Shown one piece after another: positions 48,670 through 56,840 of a DNA stretch of 64,000 nucleotides. The notes under the pieces are model-generated. The model saw only the letters and a program-made list of their open reading frames with translations. It was not told the origin of the DNA and made no database searches. Within the stretch, counting starts at the first letter, position 1. Each line of letters starts with the position of its first letter. Source of the DNA: Gemmatimonas groenlandica (GTDB taxonomy: Bacteria > Gemmatimonadota > Gemmatimonadetes > Gemmatimonadales > Gemmatimonadaceae); NCBI RefSeq assembly GCF_013004105.1, contig NZ_CP053085.1:806001-870000 (forward strand), in the 5' to 3' direction. A program made the translations under genes and the position numbers.

Positions 48670-48685
48670 GCCTCTTCTCGACCCG

Positions 48686-50215
48686 ATGACGTATCCGCAG
48701 CTGCCCGATCTCTTCGATCCCATCGCCTGGTGGTCCATGGTGGATGGCACGCGAACGGCCATCATCGACTCGGCCTCCGGGAGTCGCTACAGCTACCGTG
48801 ATGTCGATCGCGATGCTGATCGTTGGCACACGGTGCTGGCGCGCCAGGGCGTGCAGGCCGGCGACCGAGTGGGGATTCTCGCGCAGAATCGGTACGACTT
48901 CGTGCCGCTCTTCTTCGGCTGTATCCGGCTCGGCGCGATTCTGGTGCCGCTCAACTGGCGACTGTCGGCCGTCGAGCTGGCCCGCGTCATCACCGATGCT
49001 GACCCGGCGTTGATCTTCGGCGAATCGGCATCGCGCGCGCTGCTCGAAGAGGCGTGCGCGCATCTCGACGGCACCCCGATGCCGCGCGTGCTCGACCTGG
49101 ATCACGATCTGCCGGCCATGCAGCGCGCGGCGAGCGACGACGTCACGCCAACGTCGCCCGCGCGCGGGCACGATGACACCACGATGCTGCTGTATACGTC
49201 GGGGAGCACCGGTGTCCCCAAAGGCGTGATGCTGCCGCATCGTCAGCTGCTGTGGAACGCCATGGCGACGACTATCGGGTGGAGACTGGGTTCCGATGAT
49301 GTCGGACCGGCAGCCACACCGTTCTTCCACACGGGAGGATGGCACGTGTTCACGACCACCCTGCTGTCGCGCGGCGGCACGATCGTGCTGATGGGTGCCT
49401 TCGAGCCCACGGAGTACCTCGATGCGCTCGATCGGTTCGGGGTCACGGTCACGTTCGGGGTCCCCACACAGTTCGCGATGATGCGCGATTGCACGAACTG
49501 GGGCCGACCATTGCCGAAGTTGCGATGGTTCTTCTCAGGTGGTGCGCCCTGCCCACCGGGTATCAAGGATATGGTGCGCGCCGCGGGGTACGGCTTTCGC
49601 GAGGGGTATGGACTCACCGAGTGCGGACCGAACTGTTTCGCCACCAACGATCGCACCGCGCTCGAAAAGGATGGTTCGACCGGCTGGCCGATTCCGTTCC
49701 TGCAAATGCGGCTGCGTGCCGACGACGGTTCACTCGTCGGCAATGACGAAATCGGCGAGCTCGAGTTGCGCGGTCCGCAGATGTTCAGCGGCTACTTCCG
49801 TGCGCCTGAGAAGACCGCGGACGCCATGACGGCCGACGGCTGGCTGCGCACCGGCGATCTGGCGAGTCGCGATGCCGAGGGTGTGCATCGCATCCGGGGA
49901 CGTCGCAAGGAAATGTTCATCTCCGGCGGCGAGAACGTGTTCCCCGGCGAAGTGGAAGCCGCGCTGCTGGATTGTCCCGGCGTGCTTGAAGCGACGGTGA
50001 TCGGCGTGCCCGATGCGCGCTGGGGGGAGGTGGGATGCGCACTCATCGTGCGGCGCGATCCGGCGCTCGACGAGGGCAAGGTGACTGCCGAAGCGCGGCT
50101 GCGACTGGCTGGCTACAAGGTGCCCAAGCGCGTGGTGTTCGTCGAGGCAATCCCGCGGCTCGGCTCTGGAAAGATCGACCGACGGGCCACGGCGGCGCTC
50201 ATTCCCGATGCCTGA
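48686..50215 (+). CDS. Acyl-CoA synthetase (class I adenylate-forming)
   Basis: 509 residues. Family motifs: YTSGSTGVPKGVMLPHRQ (P-loop, about residues 168-185), FFHTGGWHVFTTTL, GYGLTECGPN, GWLRTGDLASRD, GRRKEMFISGGENVFPGEVE, and the catalytic Lys in LGSGKIDRRATAALI at the C-terminus. It resembles medium/long-chain acyl-CoA ligases. ATG 48686 is chosen; the frame extends upstream into the preceding esterase gene. Near its end an imperfectly continued 16-bp duplication supplies the start of the next gene. Confidence 0.9.
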   Translation: MTYPQLPDLFDPIAWWSMVDGTRTAIIDSASGSRYSYRDVDRDADRWHTVLARQGVQAGDRVGILAQNRYDFVPLFFGCIRLGAILVPLNWRLSAVELARVITDADPALIFGESASRALLEEACAHLDGTPMPRVLDLDHDLPAMQRAASDDVTPTSPARGHDDTTMLLYTSGSTGVPKGVMLPHRQLLWNAMATTIGWRLGSDDVGPAATPFFHTGGWHVFTTTLLSRGGTIVLMGAFEPTEYLDALDRFGVTVTFGVPTQFAMMRDCTNWGRPLPKLRWFFSGGAPCPPGIKDMVRAAGYGFREGYGLTECGPNCFATNDRTALEKDGSTGWPIPFLQMRLRADDGSLVGNDEIGELELRGPQMFSGYFRAPEKTADAMTADGWLRTGDLASRDAEGVHRIRGRRKEMFISGGENVFPGEVEAALLDCPGVLEATVIGVPDARWGEVGCALIVRRDPALDEGKVTAEARLRLAGYKVPKRVVFVEAIPRLGSGKIDRRATAALIPDA

Positions 50216-50229
50216 GAATCCCGATGCCT
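50203..50229 (+). repeat. Tandem duplication at the ligase end that carries the next gene's start codon
   Basis: TCCCGATGCCT (50203-50213) recurs at 50219-50229 with a period of 16 bp. The first copy encodes the ligase's final Pro-Asp-Ala and stop. The ATG in the second copy (50224) is the start codon of the following gene. Confidence 0.85.
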
Positions 50230-50835
50230 AGTCCGTCGGCGAGAGCGAAAGGCTCGGCCGTTCAGAGCACGCTGGCGTTCCTGGCCGCTGCCGCTGGCGA
50301 CGAGATGCCGACTGCGCTCATGACCGAACTCGACGCCGATACCAAGGCCGTTGTCGCCGGCGTTTCGCCGACGCACGAGGTCCCATACGACGTGCTCGTG
50401 ACGCTGTGGCGCGCGGCCGACCGCTGGATCCTCGCGCATCGTCCGGATTTGCGGGACTGGGCGGAGCAGGCGGGCGAAGCGTCGATCGGCTCACTCGGCG
50501 TGCAGCTGTACGGTGGCATTCTCCGGAAGCCGACGCCGCGCGAGTTTCTCACGCAGAGCATTTCGCTTTTCCAGCTGTACTACCAGCCCGGCGACATGGA
50601 TGTCGTCGAAGATGTGCCGGGTCGGGTCGTGCTTCGGCTCGTGGGCTTCGATCCGGTGACGACCATCTTCTGTCGACGCCAGACTGGCGGTTTACGCAAG
50701 GCCGTCGCCCTGGCTGGTGGCGAGGGCGCCCGGGTGCGACATGTGCGGTGCTGCATTGAAGGGGATGCCTTCTGCGAGTGGGAACTCTCGTGGCACGTCG
50801 AGCACTCCACCGCTGGCGCACGGAGCGCGACCTAG
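50224..50835 (+). CDS. V4R/DUF2378 (TIGR02265)-like small-molecule-binding protein
   Basis: 203 residues. The helical N-terminal part (about 1-100) contains DVLVTLWRAADRWILAHRP and GSLGVQLYGGILRKPTPREFL. The C-terminal part has VVEDVPGRVVLRLVGFDPVTTIFCRRQTGGLRKAVALAGGEGARV and ends HVRCCIEGDAFCEWELSW, the Cys/Gly-Asp-x-x-Cys pattern of V4R-related domains. Such proteins act as ligand or redox sensors in regulation. Two or three Cys may bind metal. It is placed between an acyl-CoA ligase and a small protein; its job is not clear. Confidence 0.65.
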   Translation: MPSPSARAKGSAVQSTLAFLAAAAGDEMPTALMTELDADTKAVVAGVSPTHEVPYDVLVTLWRAADRWILAHRPDLRDWAEQAGEASIGSLGVQLYGGILRKPTPREFLTQSISLFQLYYQPGDMDVVEDVPGRVVLRLVGFDPVTTIFCRRQTGGLRKAVALAGGEGARVRHVRCCIEGDAFCEWELSWHVEHSTAGARSAT

Positions 50836-50873
50836 CGAGCATTGGAGATGCTTCTGCCGGTCCGAACGGCTCC

Positions 50874-51185
50874 ATGACGCGCCCTGAGCGCGCACCCGCC
50901 CCCAAGCGCGCAAAAGGCGCACGCACGTCGGCGTCTGCTGCCGCCGAGGCCAAGGCCGCGACGGCGCCGCCGCAGCTCGACTTGTTTCCGGTACGTCCAG
51001 TCGTCGACGTGCTCGATCCGCGGTCCGTCGTCGGGGCGCAGACCGGCGTCGAGCATCTGGTGCGCGTGCGTCTGCGCCCCAATGATGCGCCGCACCTGAT
51101 CTTCCATGACCGGCACGGCTGGTACTGCGAGTCGCACGGACCCTCGTGTCACACCGTACAACTCGCCCGCGACGAGATCAAATGA
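50874..51185 (+). CDS. Small basic/Ala-rich protein with C-terminal Cys-His region
   Basis: 103 residues, unrecognised. The basic Ala/Lys/Arg-rich N-terminus (MTRPERAPAPKRAKGARTS) leads to VLDPRSVVGAQTGVEHLVRVRLRPNDAPHLIFHDRHGWYCESHGPSCHTVQLARDEIK. The YCESHGPSCHT patch could bind a metal ion. Spacing is tight to the AacS gene (9 bp), so it is probably co-transcribed. No strong RBS is seen, and an upstream start in the same frame (50778) would overlap the preceding gene. Confidence 0.5.
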   Translation: MTRPERAPAPKRAKGARTSASAAAEAKAATAPPQLDLFPVRPVVDVLDPRSVVGAQTGVEHLVRVRLRPNDAPHLIFHDRHGWYCESHGPSCHTVQLARDEIK

Positions 51186-51194
51186 CGGATCGTC

Positions 51195-53210
51195 ATGTCC
51201 GTTGATGCCACGCCGATCTGGACTCCGTCGGCCGAAGGCGTCGATCGCGCCCGCCTGACGCAGTTTCGGCGCGATCTCATGCAGCGCGGCATCGTCGATC
51301 CATCGGTGGCTGATGCGCATGCGTTGCAGCGATGGTCGGTCGAGCACCCCGCGACGTTTTGGGCCGAGATCTGGCGCGCGGCGGCGGTCATGGCGGACGG
51401 TCCCGGTTCACCCCAATCGCCGTGGAGCGACGTGCTGGTGGGCGGTGACCGGATGGCGCCGCCGGATGCGCTCCGCGGCCCGCGCTGGTTCACCGACACC
51501 CGGCTGAATTTCGCCGAACATCTGCTGCGTCGGCGCGATGATGGAACGGCGATCGTGTCGTGGAACGAGCACGGGGCCCGGCAGCGCCTCAGTTTCGCGG
51601 ACTTGGCCGGACAAGTGGCTGCGACGGCCGCCGCACTCGTTGCCGCCGGCGTTGGCGTTGGTGATCGTGTCGTGGGCTATCTGCCGAATCTGCCGCAGGC
51701 CGTGATTGCTATGCTGGCGGCAACGTCGCTCGGCGCCGTGTGGTCGTCCTGCTCACCAGACTTCGGCACGAAGGGCGTACTCGATCGTTTCGGGCAGATC
51801 GCGCCCAAGGTGCTCATCGCCGCCGACGGTTATTGGTACGCGGGAAAGCAGATCGACTGCCTGGAACGACTGCGCGAGATTGTCACGTCGCTGCCGTCGG
51901 TGGCGGCCGTGTGGGTGGTGCCATACGTACACGCCGCGCCGGCCATCGCGTCGATTCCCGGTGCGGTCACCTTCACCGCGGTGTTGGCGCAGTATGCGGC
52001 GCATCGCAAGCCGACCTTCACTCGGCTGCCGTTCGAACATCCGCTGTACATCATGTATTCGTCGGGCACGACGGGACTTCCCAAGTGCATGGTGCATGGC
52101 GCGGGCGGCACGCTGCTGCAGCACTGGAAGGAGCTGGCCCTGCACACCGATCTTGGCGCCGATGATGCCATCTTCTACTTCACGACCTGTGGGTGGATGA
52201 TGTGGAACTGGCTCGTGTCGGCGTTGGCATTGGGCAGCACGATCGTGCTGTACGACGGCGCCCCGCTGGCCCCATCCGCCGACGTGCTGTGGCGCATGGC
52301 CGCCGTCGAGCGCGTGTCGGTGTTCGGCACGAGTGCCAAGTATCTGTCCGTGCTCGAGAAGGAAGGCGTGCAGCCGCGTGCAGCATTCGATCTGAGCGCG
52401 TTGCGCGCGATTCTGTCCACGGGCAGCCCGCTGGCAGCGCACAGCTACGATTTCGTGTACGAGCAGATCAAATCGGACGTTCGTCTGGCCAGCATCAGTG
52501 GCGGCACCGACATCGTGAGCTGTTTTGCGTTGGGTGATCCCACCGGCGCGGTGTATCGCGGCGAATTGCAGATGCGCGGGCTTGGCATGGCGGTCGAGGT
52601 GTTCGGGGAGGATGGCACGCCGGTGCGTAACACGCCGGGGGAGCTGGTGTGCACGCGGCCGTTCCCGAGTATGCCGGTGGCGTTCTGGAATGATCCCGAC
52701 GGGGCAATCTACCGCGCCGCCTACTTCGAGCATTTCCCCGGTGTGTGGCGTCATGGCGACTGGGCGGAGATCACGGCGCACGACGGCCTGATCATCCACG
52801 GCCGCAGCGACGCGACGCTCAACCCTGGTGGGGTGCGTATCGGTACGGCCGAGATCTATCGGCAGGTCGAGCAGATCCCGGAGATTCTGGAGTCGCTGGT
52901 CATCGAGCAACGGCTCGGCGTCGATGGCGACGACTCTCGCGTGGTGCTGTTCGTGCGCATGCGTGACGGGGCGTTGCTGAGTGCGGACGTTCAACGGGGC
53001 ATCCGGCAGCGTATCCGGGAGCACGCCAGCCCGCATCATGTCCCGAAGGTGATCGTGGCGGTGGCGGACATTCCGCGCACGATCAGCGGCAAGATCACGG
53101 AGATCGCCGTTCGAGACGTGGTGCACGGCCGACCGGTCAGGAACGCCGACGCGCTGGCGAACCCGGCGGCGCTGGCGCTCTTTGCCGACCTCCCGGAGCT
53201 CCAATCGTAG
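51195..53210 (+). CDS. aacS: Acetoacetate-CoA ligase (acetoacetyl-CoA synthetase)
   Basis: 671 residues, an AMP-forming ligase making acetoacetyl-CoA from acetoacetate, ATP and CoA. The AacS layout fits: WSVEHPATFWAEIWRA, GPRWFTDTRLNFAEHLLR, the P-loop YSSGTTGLPKCMVHGAGG (about residues 284-301), FYFTTCGWMMWNWLVSALALG, SISGGTDIVSCF, HGRSDATLNPGGVRIGTAEIY, and TISGKITEIAVRD near the end. Length matches the family (about 650-670). ATG 51195 begins MSVDATPIWTPS. It is the last gene of the acyl run; with the esterase upstream it may complete a polymer-to-CoA route. Confidence 0.93.
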   Translation: MSVDATPIWTPSAEGVDRARLTQFRRDLMQRGIVDPSVADAHALQRWSVEHPATFWAEIWRAAAVMADGPGSPQSPWSDVLVGGDRMAPPDALRGPRWFTDTRLNFAEHLLRRRDDGTAIVSWNEHGARQRLSFADLAGQVAATAAALVAAGVGVGDRVVGYLPNLPQAVIAMLAATSLGAVWSSCSPDFGTKGVLDRFGQIAPKVLIAADGYWYAGKQIDCLERLREIVTSLPSVAAVWVVPYVHAAPAIASIPGAVTFTAVLAQYAAHRKPTFTRLPFEHPLYIMYSSGTTGLPKCMVHGAGGTLLQHWKELALHTDLGADDAIFYFTTCGWMMWNWLVSALALGSTIVLYDGAPLAPSADVLWRMAAVERVSVFGTSAKYLSVLEKEGVQPRAAFDLSALRAILSTGSPLAAHSYDFVYEQIKSDVRLASISGGTDIVSCFALGDPTGAVYRGELQMRGLGMAVEVFGEDGTPVRNTPGELVCTRPFPSMPVAFWNDPDGAIYRAAYFEHFPGVWRHGDWAEITAHDGLIIHGRSDATLNPGGVRIGTAEIYRQVEQIPEILESLVIEQRLGVDGDDSRVVLFVRMRDGALLSADVQRGIRQRIREHASPHHVPKVIVAVADIPRTISGKITEIAVRDVVHGRPVRNADALANPAALALFADLPELQS

Positions 53211-53226
53211 GCACCTCTAGTCGGCA

Positions 53227-53251
53227 GCGGGTTATCTTTCAGATATCCCGC
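53227..53251. other. Hairpin between aacS and hpd
   Basis: An 11-bp arm pair (53227-53237 with 53241-53251) has one T-T mismatch and a TTC loop. No U-tract is present on either strand. The gap 53211-53442 has no gene. It could be a weak terminator for aacS. Confidence 0.4.
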
Positions 53252-53442
53252 CGGACCAGCCCCGAAAAATCGCGTTCGTGGAGCATCGTCCCATGTGCAA
53301 GAATCCGCTTTCGGAAGACCAACGGCAACGCGCCTGGATCGGTGCGCTGCCGCGTTCGCATATCTGAGTTTGAGATGGCTGACCATGGTCGGCGCGATTT
53401 CGCGTGCCCGACCGTCCAACCATCACAACTGAGGTCTGTCCT

Positions 53443-54567
53443 ATGGCGACGATGACTATCCCCGAGCAGGGGATCGAGCACGATGCGTTCCCGATCAACG
53501 GCACCGACTACGTCGAGTTTTACGTTGGGAATGCCAAGCAGGCGAGCCACTATTACCGTGCGGCCTTCGGCTATGAGCTGGTGGGCTATCGTGGCCCGGA
53601 AACCGGCGTGCGCGACCGCGCCAGTTATCTCATGCAGCAGGGGAAGATCCGCCTCGTGCTCACGACCGCGCTCAACGTCGACTCCGCCATCGCGGCCCAC
53701 GTGCACAAGCATGGTGATGGCCTCCGCGACTACGCGCTCTGGGTGGACGACGCGCGATCGGCTTACGCGACGGCTATCGAGCGCGGCGCGATTGCCATTC
53801 AGGAGCCGCAGGTGGTCTCCGACGAGCATGGGGAGGTGATCATCGCCGCCATCGGTACGTACGGCGACACGATTCATTCGCTCGTGGAACGCCGCAACTA
53901 TCGTGGCTTCTTCTTGCCTGGCTTCCGCGAGATCTCGTCGCGCTATCAGCCAGCGAGCGTCGGACTCAAGTACGTCGATCATTGCGTCGGCAACGTCGAG
54001 CTTGGCCAGATGAATCGCTGGGTCGACTACTACGCGAACGTGATGGGCTTCCGCAATCTGATCACCTTCGACGACGACGACATCAGCACCGAGTACTCGT
54101 CGCTCATGTCGAAGGTGATGGCGAATGGCGACGACAAGATCAAATTCCCCATTAACGAGCCGGCCTCGGGCAAGAAGAAGTCGCAGATCGAAGAGTATCT
54201 CGACTTCTACGGCGGGCCAGGCGCGCAGCACCTCGCGCTCGCGACCGACGACATTCTGGCCACCGTAACGGCCCTGCGCGATCGTGGTGTCGAGTTCCTC
54301 TCGGTGCCGACATCGTACTACGCGGAGTTGCAAGAGCGCGTGGGGCAGATCGATGAGGATATCGACGCGCTCGCCGCCCTTGGCATTCTGGTGGACCGTG
54401 ATCCCGACGGATATCTGCTGCAGATCTTCACGAAGCCGGTGGAAGATCGCCCGACGTTGTTCTATGAGATCATTCAGCGTAAGGGCGCCAAGAGCTTCGG
54501 CAAGGGCAACTTCAAGGCGTTGTTCGAAGCCATCGAGCGCGAGCAGGAGCTTCGCGGCAACCTCTAG
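53443..54567 (+). CDS. hpd: 4-hydroxyphenylpyruvate dioxygenase
   Basis: 374 residues. It converts 4-hydroxyphenylpyruvate to homogentisate in tyrosine breakdown, using Fe(II). Two VOC domains: N-terminal (about 15-150) and catalytic (about 170-350). Metal ligands are visible as His in [12 protein letters not shown], His in [15 protein letters not shown], and Glu in [11 protein letters not shown]. Also [11 protein letters not shown] and [16 protein letters not shown] at the C-terminus, all HPPD hallmarks. ATG 53443 lies after GAGG with good spacing and starts [10 protein letters not shown]. It is followed by a terminator-like hairpin (54570-54594), a PEP-CTERM gene and hmgA. Confidence 0.96.
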   Translation: MATMTIPEQGIEHDAFPINGTDYVEFYVGNAKQASHYYRAAFGYELVGYRGPETGVRDRASYLMQQGKIRLVLTTALNVDSAIAAHVHKHGDGLRDYALWVDDARSAYATAIERGAIAIQEPQVVSDEHGEVIIAAIGTYGDTIHSLVERRNYRGFFLPGFREISSRYQPASVGLKYVDHCVGNVELGQMNRWVDYYANVMGFRNLITFDDDDISTEYSSLMSKVMANGDDKIKFPINEPASGKKKSQIEEYLDFYGGPGAQHLALATDDILATVTALRDRGVEFLSVPTSYYAELQERVGQIDEDIDALAALGILVDRDPDGYLLQIFTKPVEDRPTLFYEIIQRKGAKSFGKGNFKALFEAIEREQELRGNL

Positions 54568-54569
54568 CG

Positions 54570-54594
54570 TGCCGAACGGGGAATGCGTTCGGCA
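54570..54594 (+). terminator. Possible terminator after hpd
   Basis: TGCCGAAC (54570-54577) pairs with GTTCGGCA (54587-54594) over a 9-nt loop, 2 bp past the hpd stop. Only TGTTAC follows, so termination is uncertain. Confidence 0.4.
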
Positions 54595-54644
54595 TGTTAC
54601 GTGCAATGCATCACCGGTGAACCCGTACCCACAGGAGATCACCG

Positions 54645-55445
54645 ATGATGCATCTGTTGCATCGCACCATCCCGTTCATTGCCATAGCGGCGGTGGTGAC
54701 GGCGTCGTCGGCCGGCGCTCAGGAGCGCGAGGATTCAACCTCGACCTCCAGCGCTGTCGTCTCGCTGCTCGGACTCGGCGGCAACTTCGTCGGATTCGGC
54801 GGGGCGGACACCGACGCGTCGCATCCGAATGCATGGAACTGCGCAGGTGGCTGCGCGGCATTCGGCAAGCGCGGTTTCGCGATGGCGCCCTTCGGTTCCA
54901 CGGTGTCGGCGCTGCGTGCGTCGAGCCGCAGCGCGTCGGTCGCCTCTGGTCGATCGGCACTGCTTCCGACCGACCGCGCTGACCTGAGCGACTATGGCTG
55001 GTCTCGGCGGTTTGGCGCCGACGGCGCTGCGCTTGATCGTCTTGTGGCGGCGACGGAAGCATCGCGCGCACATGAGGTCTCGACGCGGGCCGGCGAGCCA
55101 GCGGGCGTCGTAGCGGCCCCCATACCGGCCCCCGTTGCCGATGGCGCTGGTCGCGCACCGGCGTGGGTCGCTCCGGGGAGCAGCCCTGTCGCGGCACCGG
55201 GCGCGTGGAACAATGCGGTGGACGAATCGGCCGCTGAGCCAGCCGAGGCGGCGCCTCAGTCGGCTGGTCGCGCGGGGACGCCGTCCGTCGCAGGCGTTTC
55301 CAACGCGGCGAGTTCGGCGTCAGCCCAGTCGTTCGTGGTCGCACCGCTCGTCACCACGGTACCGGAGCCCAGCACCGTGGTGTTGATGGCCGTCGGGATG
55401 TCGTCGCTGTTGTTCCTGCGTCGGCGGAGCGCACGCGGCCGCTGA
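54645..55445 (+). CDS. Exported PEP-CTERM protein
   Basis: 266 residues. The signal peptide is MMHLLHRTIPFIAIAAVVTASSAGAQ. A long Ala/Ser/Pro-rich middle lacks an obvious fold, apart from a paired Cys motif WNCAGGCAAFG near residue 65. The C-terminus is a textbook sorting signal: VPEPSTVVLMAVGMSSLLFLRRRSARGR (PEP motif, hydrophobic span, Arg-rich tail), used by EpsH/exosortase-type transpeptidases. AGGAG lies upstream of ATG 54645. The exosortase is not in the window. It interrupts an otherwise catabolic cluster. Confidence 0.85.
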   Translation: MMHLLHRTIPFIAIAAVVTASSAGAQEREDSTSTSSAVVSLLGLGGNFVGFGGADTDASHPNAWNCAGGCAAFGKRGFAMAPFGSTVSALRASSRSASVASGRSALLPTDRADLSDYGWSRRFGADGAALDRLVAATEASRAHEVSTRAGEPAGVVAAPIPAPVADGAGRAPAWVAPGSSPVAAPGAWNNAVDESAAEPAEAAPQSAGRAGTPSVAGVSNAASSASAQSFVVAPLVTTVPEPSTVVLMAVGMSSLLFLRRRSARGR

Positions 55446-55498
55446 GCGTCCGTGAGGGGCGGTGCACGCCCCGAGTGAGTATGTAGCGTCATGTAGCG

Positions 55499-55525
55499 GC
55501 GGCGGGAGGTTCACCCTCCCGCCGC
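55499..55525 (+). terminator. Terminator after the PEP-CTERM gene
   Basis: A perfect 11-bp GC-rich stem (55499-55509 with 55515-55525) has a TTCAC loop and is followed by TTCGTGTGTT. It lies 53 bp past the stop. Confidence 0.65.
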
Positions 55526-55618
55526 TTCGTGTGTTCGGCCAGATTGCATGCATCAATTCGTCGGCGCACGACTGCCATCCGGCATCTCGTCGACTGCCCG
55601 CACCAGAGGCCGTCTTTC

Positions 55619-56812
55619 ATGCCGTTCTACCACCAGCTGGGCTCCGTGCCGCGCAAGCGACACATCGTCTTTCGACGTCCCGACGGCGGACTGTACGCTG
55701 AGGAGTTGATGGGACACGAGGGCTTTGTGGGGACCTCGTCGCTGCTCTATCACACGCATCCGCCCACCACGTACAAATCGGCCCGCAAGGTGCGCGATTT
55801 CGTGCTCGAGGCCGATGTAGACACGTCGCTGCGCCACCGCCACTTCCTCACCTCGCGCACCACGAATGGCGGGTCGGCCACGCTCGATCGACTGCCGCTG
55901 CTGTTCAACACCGACATCGTGATGCTCTACGTGGAGCCCGACACGAACGACGCGCATTTCTACCGCAATTCACAGGCGGACGAAGTCGTGTACGTGGTCG
56001 AGGGCTCTGGCGTACTGGAGTCGGTATACGGCGAGTTGCCGTACAAGCCGGGCGACTATGTCGTGATTCACCGCAACATCACGCATCGCTGGCGCCATGA
56101 CCTCACCGCCGGTGCCACGAAGTTCCTGGTGATGGAGAGCCGCGGTCACATTCGCGTGCCGTCGCGCTATCGCAACAACTTCGGTCAGATGCTCGAGGGT
56201 GCGCCGTTCTCGGAACGTGACATCCGCCGCCCGATGCAGCTCGTGCCGCACGACGAGATGGGTGACTTCCCGATTCTCGTGAAGCAGTACGACGCTTTGA
56301 ACGAACTCGTGCTCGATCACCATCCGTTCGATGTCGTGGGATGGGATGGGTATTTCTATCCGTGGATCTTCAACATCCACGACTTCGAGCCGATTGTCGG
56401 TCGGATTCACCAGCCGCCTCCGGTGCACCAGACGTTCCAGGGTGACGGATTCGTGATCTGCTCGTTCTGTCCGCGCCCGTACGACTTCGATCCCCAAGCG
56501 ATTCCGGCGCCGTACAACCACAGCAACGTCGATTCGGACGAAGTGCTGTTCTACGCGTCGAGTGAATTCATGAGCCGGAAGGGCATCGAGTACGGCTCGA
56601 TCACGCATCATCCGGATGGATTGGCGCATGGTCCGCATCCGGGCCGTACGGAGGCGTCCATCGGGGCGAAGTACACGAACGAGCTCGCCGTGATGATGGA
56701 CAGCTTCAAGCCGCTCAAGGTCGCCAAGCTCGCGATGGCGATCGAAGACCCGGCGTATCACAAGAGCTGGATTGATGCGCAGCATGCGCAGTACAGTCCG
56801 CCCACGTCGTAA
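55619..56812 (+). CDS. hmgA: Homogentisate 1,2-dioxygenase
   Basis: 397 residues; an Fe(II) cupin enzyme opening homogentisate to maleylacetoacetate. Bacterial-type HGD. The N-terminal MPFYHQLGSVPRKRHIVFRRPDGGLYAEELMG is followed by the cupin core GDYVVIHRNITHRW and the metal site in HSNVDSDEVLFYASSEFM and GSITHHPDGLAHGPHPG (His and Glu ligands). ATG 55619 is chosen; the upstream frame is unlike coding sequence. The next enzymes, maleylacetoacetate isomerase and fumarylacetoacetase, are not in the window. Confidence 0.95.
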   Translation: MPFYHQLGSVPRKRHIVFRRPDGGLYAEELMGHEGFVGTSSLLYHTHPPTTYKSARKVRDFVLEADVDTSLRHRHFLTSRTTNGGSATLDRLPLLFNTDIVMLYVEPDTNDAHFYRNSQADEVVYVVEGSGVLESVYGELPYKPGDYVVIHRNITHRWRHDLTAGATKFLVMESRGHIRVPSRYRNNFGQMLEGAPFSERDIRRPMQLVPHDEMGDFPILVKQYDALNELVLDHHPFDVVGWDGYFYPWIFNIHDFEPIVGRIHQPPPVHQTFQGDGFVICSFCPRPYDFDPQAIPAPYNHSNVDSDEVLFYASSEFMSRKGIEYGSITHHPDGLAHGPHPGRTEASIGAKYTNELAVMMDSFKPLKVAKLAMAIEDPAYHKSWIDAQHAQYSPPTS

Positions 56813-56840
56813 TTCCGTTCTGACCTTTCGACTCACTGTC

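Noticed and set aside
51753-53204. Minus-strand frame of nearly 500 codons opposite aacS
   Set aside because: It is a shadow of the AacS coding frame with no recognisable domain.
53239-54642. Minus-strand frame opposite hpd
   Set aside because: The plus-strand HPPD has complete metal ligands and both VOC domains; the antisense product has none.
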